Of a DNA stretch of 64,000 nucleotides, positions 22,161-33,554 are shown in pieces. The stretch comes from Galeruca laticollis (Eukaryota; Arthropoda; Insecta; Coleoptera; Chrysomelidae): NCBI GenBank assembly GCA_963921935.1, contig OY998184.1:27965067-28029066 (forward strand), in the 5' to 3' direction. The translations under genes and the position numbers were made by a program. Numbering within the stretch: the first letter of the stretch is position 1; each line of letters starts with the position of its first letter. The notes under the pieces were generated by a model that was not told the origin of the DNA, searched no databases, and worked only from the letters and a program-made list of their open reading frames with translations.

Positions 22161-23852
22161 TATACTGGTTTAAAATGAGCACCTTGAACCTATTTTTTGA
22201 ATGCATTGACGTTGTGACGGAACTAATAAGACTGCTGATATTCGGATTTACGTTTAGAATAAAATTTATACTGTCCGTAATATTATTTGGCTTATCGATA
22301 TATAGCAGACCAACTTCAATCATAATGTTGGATGGAGAAATTGATTTGATACCATTTAATTACTTAATTTTGTATCCGAATCATAGTGTCTTTTCATTTT
22401 TGGGTAATGTGTAGTTCAGCCATTACAAACTTAATAGAATTATAAAAAAATACTTGCTTTCAATTTTAAACAATTTTTATTTAAAATGATTATCAACGTG
22501 AAGTACTGAGAAATATACAAATACTTGGTGAATGTACAAGATGACCTTACTAGTGTTTTAATGTGACATTAAGTTGATAATTCTATAATATGTAATGTCA
22601 AAAGTTTAGGAACTGTCACATAGGAGAGAATTGTTTGGTTATATATCACAGTGACATAGATGTCAAAAAAGTCTATGGAAATGAATAATGCGACAAATCG
22701 AAAGAGAAGCAGAAATCACAGAACTTTATATTTATTGTGTCAGGAAATATTTGAATTTTGTTGTTGAGTAAATAAAGCTATTATTTAAGAATTAGAAAAT
22801 AGGAATAGAGGATAGTTTATGTAAAAGAATGATAATAATTTGGTAGAAAGAACATTTTAAAAGGACACAAACTCAATTTAAAAAAAAATTAACACTTAAG
22901 AATTAGAATCAGCACACATATGATTAGGGCATAGCAACAAAAAACAATGGAGTTTTGTTGATGAAGAAAATGGAGTAGGTATGACATATTGGAGAAATGA
23001 TAAGAAATTTCAGATAAAAAACTATAAAAATTGTATAAAAGAGTCCTGAATGAACAGTAGAAGCGGCAAAGAAAAATATATAAGAAGGAATACTATAATG
23101 AAGCTACATATTAAAATATATAAAATAACAATTATTGGAGTCCCGGCAATTTTGTATGGTGTGGTTTTGAAAGACAGCACTTCAAGAAGGAGTATTAGTG
23201 GGGTTGTGAGGACCAGGTTAGTTTTTTTTGTCTTTGTTGGTACCAACATTTATGTTAAAGATATAAAACAGATCTGATAAAAGTAATTATAAAAACATTA
23301 GTACTTACGCATTTCTATTTAACGTTTATAATTCATCACTTTGTTTCTTTGTTCCAATTTAGTACTTGCGAATTTCTATTTAACGTTTATAAATTTCGAC
23401 TTCTCAACTTTTATATTAGCATAAGACTTTTCATCACTTTGTTCCTTTGTTCAAATTTATAATACATATTTTCTGACTAATACAAACTAATTCATATTAA
23501 ATATTATTGAAATAATTGTTTTCTTAAATATCATTTCAACGGATACGAATTGACATCTGTTATTACTGTGAGATCTGGAATCGACTATTCTTATGAGAAA
23601 TTTTAACCATAGGCGCACCAAATAATATAAAAAAAATATTAAAAATTGTTTGAATGAATAAAAGATAAAATATTGGAGATAAAGTATAAAAATAACTGGA
23701 ACCCAAAAAGTAGATAGAGTATCTCATTCTCTCCGCATAAATAAATACATAAAAATTTTCTTTTTCTTTTAATGAGCTAGCCACACTAAAATTTGATAAA
23801 TCAAAATAGTAATACAATAATATTAAAAATTCCTCTTATACACACAAGTATT
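22161..23852 (+). repeat. 3' LTR (about 1.69 kb)
   Basis: It matches the 5' LTR with few substitutions, plus the extra 430-bp block 22382-22811. LTRs this long are unusual for insect gypsy elements, which commonly have 0.2-0.6 kb LTRs. Confidence 0.85.
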
Positions 23853-23856
23853 TTAC

Positions 23857-23858
<2 letters not shown>

Positions 23859-23922
<64 letters not shown>
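23859..23922. repeat. (TA)n microsatellite flanking the 3' LTR
   Basis: About 60 bp of TA dinucleotides start a few bases after the LTR end. Confidence 0.9.
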
Positions 23923-23924
<2 letters not shown>

Positions 23925-23929
23925 GCTAT

Positions 23930-25490
23930 TTATAGCACGCGGGCACGACAATTGATACTGATTTTCTTTGTCTTATTATTAGTTTTATCTGGTGTAAGCT
24001 AAATTTATCCTGTATAATTTTGTTTATATTTTTAACTTTGATGTAATATGATTGCAAAATTATTCACTTGCCTTTATGCACGTAATCATAAATTTTACTT
24101 TAGACTCATTTTTCCCTGGGTTCGGGATTCATAGATTCTACCAAAAATATTTTATAAGCGCCCAAATAAATAAATTTTGTATAACAATTTCCTTTTTATT
24201 AATGTCCCTCAGTTTTTTTTCTTCCAAATTATTTTTGATAATAAAAACTAGATTCCTACAAATTCCTAAATGCGACCCCGTATACCTTCAAATTCATACA
24301 GCTCTCACGTAAGTCGGCGAATAATTACCAACATAAGTTTAACAGAAAGAAGAAAAAGACAAATGTTTAGATATAGGACAATATAATAAACGAGTTTATT
24401 TGAATTTAACCAAACTAATTTTTCGATGAACGGTACGTCATGTTGACAAATAAAACTTATATATCTAATGGTTTTAATAGTTTTGTAATTCTAATACGAG
24501 TATATCATCTTTTTGGTGATATCTAATGAGCTCTCATTCAATCTCACACATACCATTGGAACGATTTATGAGAATAATAACTTTAATAAGATTAATATTG
24601 TATCTAATATAGTGTGCTTTGATTATATACTTGTGTATATTTCAATCATGTTTTCATGTATAAATTTGTCAGTGTTCAGTGTATCAATAAGTTAATGGAA
24701 GTGGTTTAAATATATATTTCTTTATACAATATATCATAACTGTGGTAATACTAAGGTGAGTTTGATTTTATTTTAAATAACCTCACATACACATTTACGT
24801 AAAATGGTGAATTCACCTATGAATTGTTTGTTGTCTTGGATACCAATTTGATTTATTCCAACATAAGACCGTCTTTGGATATATATTTGCAATTGAAGTT
24901 ATTCCACTTACGGAAATCACTCAACTTTATTTTTTTTTCCTGAAATTTGTCAAAAGGTTTGTTTCACTTTTTCACTGCTTTTCACAAATATTTACTTACT
25001 TAGATTATTATATCATAATTTTGGAAATTTTCACGACTGTATATTTTGCTGACTATCGTTACGTCATTACTAAGGACTCTCTTTCATTTTTTTCAATAAA
25101 ATAATAGTCTTCAAATTAAAAAATCCAATAACTTGATGCTTATTGACCAATGAAATTTAGCTTTCTACATGTTATAAAAATTTTCAATCCTTTTAAGGAA
25201 TTGATGCTATTTATCCACTATAGAAATAATGCTTGATACATTTGTCTTACTTTGATGATGTTCTTTTAATTTAATTTATGTTGACATTCTTTTTATTATA
25301 AAATTTTTATGTTTATACAGGTGCTGACATTTTGTTAAATATATTTTTTGTAATTGCGATAATGAATTACATATTTTGATATCACAATAACTTCCCTAAT
25401 TTACATTTATCATTTTTTCTAGATATTTGATTCTGTAAAAATGGTAAATGATAAATTTCCAACCAATAATAATATTCTTTTACTTTTATA
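23930..25490. other. AT-rich spacer without recognisable gene
   Basis: It should contain the 3' LTR of the minus-strand gypsy remnant if that element were complete, but I see no match to any other LTR in the window. Open frames here have no known motif. Confidence 0.35.
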
Positions 25491-26230
25491 AATTAATTTA
25501 TTTGATCATAACTAGGCCAAAATTTATATATTTGATTTATGTTGAAAAGTCCTCTTATCCTTTGAGTATAAGGATCTCTTAATAAGAAATTATTTTTTTC
25601 ATTTTCAATTATAAAAGGCCCTTCGAACGGAAGACTTAATTTAGCACAAATCTTATTTTTATGGTTAGATTTTGATATTCTTCTTAATTCTCTACTTCCC
25701 ATGGTTGTTGCGGATTTTCATTTTTTTTTTCAATATTATAGGTGCTTCTAATGTGGTGTTTTGTTAATGAATTCATAAATGTTTGGACTTCTTCTCTTCC
25801 CCATTTTGGTGTTGATATCCAGTTAAAATTCTTAAATATTTCATGATCTCTTTAATATATCTTTCTGTGGGGTTTGATGCGGGATGTATACTAGTGAAGT
25901 TCAATTAAATCTATTGTTATTAAAATATGTTGCATTGTCTAATATGCATAGCTTTGGTTTTCCCATCTCCCCAAAATAGTTTTGAAATATTTGGATTACA
26001 GTCTTTGTGTTTGTTCTTTTACAAGGTTTTAGAAATATGAATTTGGAAAAAATATCTAATATTACAAAAATATGTGTATTTACTTAAAAACTATTATATT
26101 TGAAATAAATTATATTGCTATTATTTTGCAATGGTTCTTGGGATGTTATGGACTTGGGTAAATTTTGATTATGATATTTTTTTTGTTAGTTGGCATGTTG
26201 TGCACCGTTTAATATTTTCTTTAACTTAAC

Positions 26231-26322
26231 AGAACTTAGATGCTTTTCAGGGAGAATTAGATCAGCATAAATGATTTATCATTATAAATCATTTTTACTG
26301 ATAAAATTCTCCCTGAAAAGCA
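26231..26322. repeat. Inverted duplication inside the integrase region
   Basis: A block ending CAGGGAGAATT (left) and its complement AATTCTCCCTGAAAAGC (right) form a hairpin with 18-20 bp arms. The spacer holds a second small hairpin around AATGATTTATCATTATAAAT. It sits within the HHCC finger coding and destroys it. Confidence 0.7.
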
Positions 26323-26902
26323 TCCAATTTTTTCTAATTCCTGAATGTCCATAATTATTATGTAGTTCTATTATTGTTAGTTGAGCTAAATCTTTGGAGA
26401 GTACATATAATTCTCTCTTGCCTTCTTCTTTATACCAAATATTTCCATTAAATTTAGCTATCCTCTTTTCCTGTTCTGTTAATTTCTTCTGAACTTCGAC
26501 AACAGCTTGATGTGAAAATATACCCTCTGTATTTTTTAAAATATTTATTCCAATTCTAACTTCTCAACATTTATTTTTGGCTACTCCATCCACCCGTGTG
26601 ATTGCATCTGGTACAACGTTATTTTTACCACGAATATATTTGATGTCTTACGAATACTCTTGTAATAGTAATGCCCATCTGTGTAATCCATTGTTCCCAT
26701 ATTTATTATTTAAAATTGATGTCAGAGCCTGATTATCTGTTTCGATGATAAATTTATAACCAAGTAAATAAAATCTTAATTTATTAATACAAAAAATAAT
26801 ACCAGCAAGCTCTAGCTCACTTACACTATAATGTTTTTCGTGTTTCTTTGTAGCTCTTGATACAAAACTTATTGGGACTTCTGTAATGATGTTCAGTGGT
26901 TG

Positions 26903-27105
26903 TGTTTGTTCTATTCACACTTTATTATACTAATTATTTACATGTGCCAAGTACATTAATTATAGGCCGATGATTTAACATTTATTGATTTATTGTCGTT
27001 GTTTCAACTCCCCTCCTCTTCTTTTTCTGTTCCGCCACCTCGACCGTCCGCTGTCAGTTGCCACTCCTGTTCGTTGGGATTGCACTTAGCGCACACTATA
27101 CTACA
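26903..27105 (-). mobile_element. Insertion of about 200 bp in the RNase H coding region
   Basis: Gypsy coding stops at VHIQNDKEVV on one side and resumes with PLNIITEVPISF on the other. The inserted segment begins TGT and ends ACA, has no coding sequence and contains AATAAA on the minus strand. TG...CA ends and size suggest a short solo LTR or TRIM-type element, but no clean target duplication was found. Confidence 0.45.
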
Positions 27106-27382
27106 ACTTCCTTATCATTTTGTATATGTACTAAAACTCCTGCATATCTATTCATATATGTATCAGTTCGTAGAATAAATGGAATATCATAATAGGGATA
27201 ATATATTTTCAATTGTTGTTCAAGAATTTGTTTGATTTTTTCAAATGCCATTTGTCTTTCGTCTGTCCACTTCCAAGTTATACCTTTTCTTAAGAGTTCC
27301 CATAATGGTATTTCCTTTTGAGTTATATCGAGTATTAATCTTTCAACAGAAAGACCAAACGCATATTTGTGCCTTCCATTGG

Positions 27383-27640
27383 AAGATCCCGAGTTTTCGG
27401 GACAACAACCAACATCGGCACGGGGACGCATATAGCCCCCCTGCCTGAATCTTCCGACCCAAAGTAAACAACAATGTGTTGAAATCCGTTGTTTTGTGTT
27501 CTCCCATGTTTCGATCTCGACAGCTTTGCTCCCAAGTTTTACACTCTTATTTGGTTATACCGTACTGAGGACGGCTAATGAGCAAGAAACATGCATGTCA
27601 GCGGTTACCCCTCTGTTTCAGTAGCCCTTTTTCTTTTTGC
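27383..27640 (+). repeat. Dispersed repeat family, copy 2
   Basis: It shares GAAGATC(C/T)CGA...CGGGACAACAACC with 16967-17005 and the CTAATGAGC...GTTACC block with 16760-16900. The relative orientation of these two parts differs between the locations, so they may be separate units. No coding content. Confidence 0.6.
27565..27599 (+). ncRNA. Hammerhead-like motif in the second repeat family (copy 2)
   Basis: CTGAGGA fits the CUGANGA core exactly. A GCT/AGC stem closed by AATG, then GAAAC, ATGCAT and GTC follow in the right order. Stem II is short. Confidence 0.35.
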
Positions 27641-27939
27641 GTGGATTACCCAAGAATCTCTTTGTTGTTGTTGTTTACATAGCACGCGATATTCGTACAT
27701 ATCTTTATGTATATTATAAGGAATTTGTAAGCACGATACAGGGTGCATTTTTTGACGGATCGAAACCAAACTCGCTACAAAAATCTGTTGGCCCAATATC
27801 TTGGACCAGTAGAAACAAAATGGCGGCCTGTCAGATATGAAAAAAAGTGTATTTCCTTTTTGATCTGACGCAAAGACGTTAGTAATATATTTTATCGCCC
27901 TTAACACGTTCCACAACTTTTGTACTTAACCCTATTTTC

Positions 27940-27951
27940 TAAAACGTACAT
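27940..27951 (+). repeat. Target-site duplication of the RTE LINE, left copy
   Basis: TAAAACGTACAT, identical to 34068-34079. Confidence 0.85.
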
Positions 27952-27961
27952 CTTCTTCTTC

Positions 27962-28722
27962 TTAAGGTGCCGACTTCTTGCGAAGGTTGGCGACCATCAT
28001 GACTAATTTTATTTTGCTGACTGCTGCACTAAACAGGTCGTTTGATATCCAGTTGAACCATTCTCTGAGATTTCGAAGCCACGACATCCGTCTTCTTCCT
28101 ATGCTTTTTTTCTCTATTATTTTACCCTGGATAATTAGTTGTAGCAGCTTGTATCTTCTACCTCTCATTACGTGGCCCAGATATTGGAGTTTTCTGAACT
28201 TAACCTCTTGGGACAGTTCTAGATCCTTTGAGACTCTCCGTAAGACTTCTTCGTTGGTAATTCTGTCAACGTATGATATCCGGAGTACCCTTCTTAAAGC
28301 CACATCTCGAAGGCATCTATCTTTTCAAGCATTTCCTTTGTTAGAGTGGCAGCTCCTATTCCATAGAGCATTATTGTAAATATATAGCATCTTAGCATTC
28401 GTATTTTACGGTGGTTAGGTACTTAAAGTTTTGCAACAAAGGAATTGCTTCATTTTAATAAAGGTGTTACGTGCTATTTCAATTCTCGTTTTTAATTCTG
28501 ATGAGTAATCATTGTTGTCGTTGATAGGGTTCATATATATTCATATTTATAGACTCACTCTATTATCTGATGGTTTACGATCAGTTGTGTTTTATGATTC
28601 GGTTTTTTGGTAAAGATCATGAATTTTGTTTTATTAAGGTTCATATTCAAGCCATTATGGATACTTGTTTTATAAAGTTTTTGGACCATTCTTCGCAGGT
28701 CATTTATACTTTCTGCTAGCAG
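27962..28722 (-). pseudogene. RTE LINE: end of RT and C-terminal domain
   Basis: Just past the transposon junction the minus strand resumes LLAESINDLRRMVQKLY and NGLNMNLNKTKFMIF, typical RT thumb sequence. After a frame change come RRVLRISYVDRITNEEVLRR and FRKLQYLGHVMR, a conserved C-terminal block of RTE-like proteins. A GRRRMSWLRNLREW block follows. Confidence 0.85.
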
Positions 28723-29034
28723 TAGGGGAGAGCTGGACAAAACCGGGTACCAGTACAAAAACTGACTACTTCTTCTGCTATGTTAGAGTAGCAAACGTTC
28801 GCTACAGATAGAAATATTCTCAAATGATATACCAATGTCAATTTTTATAAATATTCTTGAATTTTTACTTTTTTTATTTTTAAAAAAATATTGCAAAATA
28901 CCCGGTTTTGTCCAACCGGTATGATAAAACCGGGTAGTAACTGAATTACCATGTAAAAAGACTGATAGGCAGAAAATAAAATATTTATTGAAAATATGTG
29001 AACAAAAATCGAAAATCTTCATCTACATCATCAT

Positions 29035-31030
29035 ACACTACAGGCTTCATGAGCCCATTTGTTGCAAGACACACATTTTATCCAGCCTTCCTTTGCCTTA
29101 GAGTTTGAATATAATTCATTGCAATACAAACACGCATCGTCATTATTATCTTCTTCCTCCGAACTATCAGAATCTGCAATCTTTTATTTCGGAACCAATT
29201 TTGTTTTTGGTGCAGCCTTTTTTACCACATTTTTTCCTTTTTTGTCCGGTTCATTTAGCTTTAATTTGTTTACGACTGGAGATTTTTTAAAATTTGCCTC
29301 TAACTCAGACTTATAAGGAGATGATGTTATTACAGCAGCCTTTCCTCTTCTCCTGTTATCGTTTGATGGCTTCCTGGGATCGGAAAAACCTCTTTTGGAG
29401 AGACTGAAAAATCACATATTGGTTTTGGTAATGTTGATTGTAAACTATTGGATTTAGTGGTGCCTTGTTTAGAAGATGAAGAAATGTTAGTATGATTTGC
29501 AGTGTGAGAGTTTAAGGAGCTACAGCTTGGATGGGGATAAACGATACGGCTACAGCTTGGTTGGGGAGAATCTATAAGGCTACAGCTTGGTTAGGGAGAA
29601 TCGATAGGTGGAGGTAACGGAGCTGATAATTGTGTAGCTGTCAGCTTTGTGGTTGAAGTAGAATCGTTATCGAGTTCTTTGCCTAAATCCTTGTTCAAAT
29701 TGGGTGTCGTAGATTCATCTTCTTATATATTTAGTTCTCGCTCTGTAGTTTCTGAGGGAGCAAACATCCACTCAGGAAAAACTTCAGGATTAAGCGGATA
29801 AATTCCAGACTTCCGGAAACCATTTATTGCAGTTTGCATAACTGCCGATTTAACAAAAGCCTCGCCAAAGAGTTCTCCCACTTCATAAATTGTAACACGT
29901 CTTCCAGGATGCTAGCGCATCCATTTTCTTACTTCTTCTCCATAATATGTGCTCAAGGGAGCCACAAATAACACGTCAAGTGGTTGTAACCGGTGCGTAG
30001 TATGCGGTGGAAAGCATATGATAATAACGTGATTTTTTCTGGCCAGATTTATCAACTCCAGGCTTTTTGTATGGGTCGCGTGTCCATCAAGAAGCAATAG
30101 AACAGGATTTTCTGGTTTTGGGTGAGTAAACTCGATGAACTTTTTAAACCACTTAATATAAATATCTGTTTGGATCCATCCACTTGGGTGGAACTCAGCA
30201 AATGTTCCAGGAGGAGTGTGGTCTAGAAGCTGCGCATTTGGAAGCTTTCTAGGAAAAATCAGCATTGTAGGCATATAGGAACCACTTGCGCTCATACAGA
30301 TTTCGGCGGTAACCAAGGTTCCTCTTTCAGTGGAAACCAGAGCACCAATTTGTCGTTTTCCTCTCATATAAATAATTTTAGATTGCTTGTTGGGGGCAGT
30401 TGTAATTCCCGTTTCATCAGCATTCCATATGCGCTCAGGAGGAAACTTGTATTGCTTATAAACTTATGTTAACAGAGTGAAGAACTTCCCTACTGCTGCT
30501 CGGTTAAATCCTATAGCTCGTCTAATTGAAGTAGCTTCTGGAGTCCTTAATCGAAGATTTGGATGCCGTGACAAAAACGAATAAAGCCAACATTTACCAG
30601 CTATTTTATTTTCTGTATTATAATTGTGGTTGATGTTATTCTGCACGGCTAGTTCGTGAGCAAGAATTCTTAGTTCAGATAAAGTAAATCCGAATAGTCT
30701 GCTTTCCATTTGTAAGATATGCGAAGCTAGCTCATCCTCTTGGGCAGCGCTAAACACAGGCTTGTACCGACCCAGACCTAAAATTATTTTTGTTTTAAAT
30801 AAGAAAACAGAAATAAATTAAAGTTTATTTCTACCTTTCTTACTAGCTTCTTCAACAGAGTTGCCATTTCTTACTTTTTTCACACGATCTTCTAAAGTGG
30901 ATTGAGGAACATTAAAACTTTGAGAGGCTCTTTTGTATCCCATCCAATGTTCTAGCACTTCAACTATTGCATTTTGCATGCTTTCTTGATCCCATGACTG
31001 ACGAGTAGTTTTTCTTTTATAATGCGACAT
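29035..31030 (-). pseudogene. pogo-like transposase with PHD-like tail, one intron (element 1)
   Basis: It starts at ATG 31030 (MSHYKRKTTRQSW) with a Psq-type helix-turn-helix (SQSFNVPQSTLEDRV). A 57-bp GT-AG intron (30778-30834) joins GNSVEEASKK to GLGRYKPVFSAAQEDELA. Next is the CENP-B-type second DNA-binding domain (SFLSRHPNLRLRTPEATS). The DDD catalytic domain follows: NADETG (first Asp), LLLLDGHATH (second), RLQPLDV (third). It ends with a Pro/Ser-rich tract and CLYCNELYSN... GWIKCVSCNKWAHEAC, a PHD-like finger cut short before the last CxxC. In-frame stops at about 30464 and 29912, among others, make this copy inactive. It would bind the terminal repeats and cut at TA. Confidence 0.85.
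29519..29608 (-). repeat. Three tandem 30-bp repeats in the transposase linker
   Basis: CTACAGCTTGG plus a GGGGA...GATACGG-like tail is repeated three times. On the coding strand this yields Pro-(Gln/His)-Pro-Ser-Cys-Ser repeats, a disordered linker between the DDD domain and the PHD finger. Confidence 0.75.
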
Positions 31031-31509
31031 GTTGTAGTTAACTAAAAGCAAAAGAACAGCTGTAGAAACTGGAAGCAACAAAAGGTCTGATAAAATCGGG
31101 TACCTGGTTTTGTCGATTTTCGGACTACCCGGTTTTGTCCAACTCGTAAACAAGACATTAAATATTATTTAAATTTTTAGGTTATGAAATGATATTCAAA
31201 ATTTTTGGCCAAATTGAAGGTAATATATTAGGTTATTTGTATTAAATTTTGAAATGGTCATTAGTTATTCAGTAGAGGAAAAAAAACTATGAACTCACCT
31301 TAAAAATCGAGTTTGCTACCCCAAAAAACAGGCGAGGTCTTACTGCTCCGGCACAGGTTACTCAAATGATGTAGAAATGGATACACGCGACTGTTGGCGT
31401 TTTAGGGACACTAATTTTAACATTGTCTGATAGATGGCAGCAGTTAGTTAGATGAATTAAGGGGTACCCAGTTTTATCAACCTACCCGGTTTTTTCCAGC
31501 TCTCCCCTA

Positions 31510-32500
31510 CGGTATCATCTGCGTATCGTAAATTGTTTATAGGAGCTCCGTTTACTACTACTTCAGCTGCTTCATTGTTTAATGCCTCCCTCATGATGAC
31601 TTCCGACTACATATTAAACAATAGCGGAGAAAGTATACTCCCCTGTCGTACACCACGTTTTATGTTGATGTTTTCTGTGTATTTATTATATATCTTGATG
31701 TTTGGTCTTAATATAGGTTTTCAATAATTCTGGCATCTCTGGTATCTATTAGCTTTTCTCTCAGAATTTTGATAAGTTGTTCATGACGGACTCTGTCAAA
31801 TGCTTTCTCATAGTCCACAAAGCAGGCGTACACATCCTTGTTAACGTCCAAACAGCGTTGAGTCAACACGTTTATACAAAATAATGCTTCTCTCGTGCGA
31901 ACTCCATTACGGAACCCGAACTGTATATCGCTGATGTCGTTATCCAATTTCTTATACACACGGTTGTGAATTATTTTAGAAATAATTTGAGTGTATGTCT
32001 CATTAGGCTTATGGTCCTATGATATTTACATAATCTTGCATTGGCTTTCTTGGGAATCACAATGAAGGTCGACACCAACCAGTCATTTGGTATCGTTCCT
32101 GATCTGTAGATCGCATTGAAGAGCTCGGCAAGTGCATCCAAGCTATATTCCTTAAGCAGTTTTGTCATTTCAATGGGTAGCTCGTCTGGACTTGGTGCTT
32201 TCCCGGTCTTCATGTTCGTCAGCGCATATTCTATTTCATCTGTTCTTATTTCTGGTCCGGTTTCTATATCATTTTCTGGGGGCAAGGGGCTATTCAGTCA
32301 TCTTCGAACAGCGTTTCGATGTATGTTTTCCATGCCTTAAGCTTTGATGTCACCTCCACCACTATATTCCCATTATCATCCATCACTATATCTGCGTTCT
32401 TCTTTTTATAATTTCCACTGATCTCCTTAACCTTTCTATGTATATTAAAGGAGTCATGTACTTTTTGCAGCTTTTCAATTTCGGCACATTTTTCATTCAA
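31510..32500 (-). pseudogene. RTE LINE: reverse-transcriptase fingers and palm
   Basis: Minus-strand frames give KTWKAYIETLF-like linker, then MKTGKAPSPDELPIEM, GTIPNDWLVSTFIVIPKK, DISDIQFGFRNGVRTREALF and CFVDYEKAFDRV. They end with GVRQGSILSPLLFN and NLRYADDTV next to the transposon junction. These are RT motifs 1-5 in order. Frameshifts occur at about 32290, 31970 and 31700. Confidence 0.85.
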
Positions 32501-32625
32501 TCATTGTTTTTTCGCCTCTTTTAGTTTCTTTTGTATTTCCCGATGTATACTTCATCTCATCTCTTCTTGTTCTGATTAATTCGATAATTTCATCGGTCAT
32601 CCAATCGTTTTTCTTTTTCTCATTC

Positions 32626-33549
32626 TCAACTCAACTCTTTGTTTCCTATTTCAAGAATTGTGTTTTTAATTTTCTCCCATTCGATGTTTATGTCTCCCTT
32701 ATCTCTGCTGTGTGCTGACTGCAACTCTTCTGCAAGTCGTTCTTCAACCCTTGATCTAGTTTCGCTGTTTCTTAATCTCTTCTTGGACCGTTTGATACGT
32801 TTTAAAACTAGTTTGAATGTTGCAACTACAGGGTTATGATCCGATGCCATGTCTGCCTCTGGGTATGTCTTGGCTGAGAGTATGCTATTTCTGTATCGTT
32901 TATTAATCACGACATAGTCGATCTCGCTTCTTACTATTTTATCTTTGGTGTCCTGTGGTGATTTCCACGTGTATAATCTTCTTGGTGGTAGTTTGAATAA
33001 GATGTTTGCCACTACTATATATTTCTCTTGGACAAATTCAACCAGCCTCTCTCCTCTCTCGTTACGCTGTCTTAGTCCGTGCTCTCCAATGACATCCACA
33101 ACCCCTCCTCTACCCATTTTGGCATTGAAATCTCCCATTACAATTCTCACTTCGTGTTTCTTAATGTTCTTCCATAATTGTTCTATTTGTCCGTAAAATT
33201 CATCAATTTCTCTGTCTTCACTTTGTGCAGTTGGGGCGTACACTTGAATTATATTTGTTCGTATCTTTGATGTTTCTAACTGCATTATCATTACTCTCTC
33301 TGAGAGGTGTACAAATCCTGTAACGGATTTACTTGTTTCTTTGTCTACCAAAATTCCAACACAGTTTGGCTGCCTTTGTTGATCGTCAGTACCAGAGTAG
33401 TAAAATGTTCCTCCATCAGTTATGCATTTGCCACGACCGGGCCATCGGGCTTCACTGATTCCAAATATATTAACTTTCAGTCTGTTCATTTCCAGTGTTA
33501 AGTTGCTTAGTTTGCCAGCCTGAAAAAGGCTTCTAACATTCCATTCCAA
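32626..33549 (-). pseudogene. RTE LINE: apurinic/apyrimidinic-type endonuclease domain
   Basis: A clean 307-codon frame reads NVRSLFQAGKLSNLTLEM, FGISEARWPG (catalytic Glu), QVYAPTA, VMGDFNAKMG (catalytic Asp/Asn), SEIDYVVI and ASDHNPVVAT (SDH motif). This is the complete EEP endonuclease fold of RTE elements, which nicks the target DNA. The start codon of the real ORF lies upstream: in a shifted frame about 33555-33640 there is a basic leader (SPRQSFNGQRVRRIPGRK). So the N-terminus is frameshifted here. Confidence 0.85.
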
Positions 33550-33554
33550 TTTTT

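Larger units (their letters stand above)
18307..23852 (+). mobile_element. LTR retrotransposon with very long LTRs, internally deleted
   Basis: Near-identical direct repeats (18307-19555 and 22161-23852) flank a PBS, gag-like frames, a collapsed pol and an integrase tail. LTR termini are AATACT...AGTATT, a 6-bp inverted repeat (TATACT at the start of the 3' LTR). The internal region is only about 2.6 kb: RT, RNase H and the integrase catalytic core are missing, so the copy cannot move alone. The integrase tail resembles that of the gypsy remnant at 25493-27382, suggesting the same Ty3/gypsy-like lineage. No clear target-site duplication can be read because both flanks are TA repeats. Confidence 0.85.
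25493..27382 (-). pseudogene. Ty3/gypsy pol remnant: RT end, RNase H, integrase
   Basis: Reading the minus strand from about 27374 down: KGITWKWTDERQMAFEKI and PFILRTDT (RT thumb to RNase H start), then after an insertion ELELAGIIFCINKLRFYLLG and KFIIETDNQALTSIL (RNase H). Next comes IKYIRGKNNVVPDAITR, then HNNYGHSGIRK (integrase HHCC finger). The DDE core follows, with ILDIFSKF and CILDNATYF holding the first two Asp and a later KEIMKYLRI block with the Glu. The C-terminal SH3-like end (GLFNINQIYKFW) is at 25493-25702. Stops and frameshifts are frequent, so it is dead. Protein-level similarity of its tail to 21609-22097 puts both in one lineage. Confidence 0.85.
28725..31507 (-). mobile_element. 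pogo-like DNA transposon 1 (2.78 kb)
   Basis: Terminal inverted repeats GGGGAGAGCTGGACAAAACC / complementary right end (two mismatches) are flanked by TA on both sides (28723-28724 and 31508-31509), the Tc1/mariner-pogo target duplication. The motif ACCCGGTTTTGTCCA recurs inside both ends (about 28898-28938 and 31095-31143). One transposase gene fills the interior. Confidence 0.9.

Noticed and set aside
32639..33501. Several plus-strand frames across the LINE endonuclease
   Set aside because: They are antisense shadows of the well-conserved minus-strand endonuclease frame.
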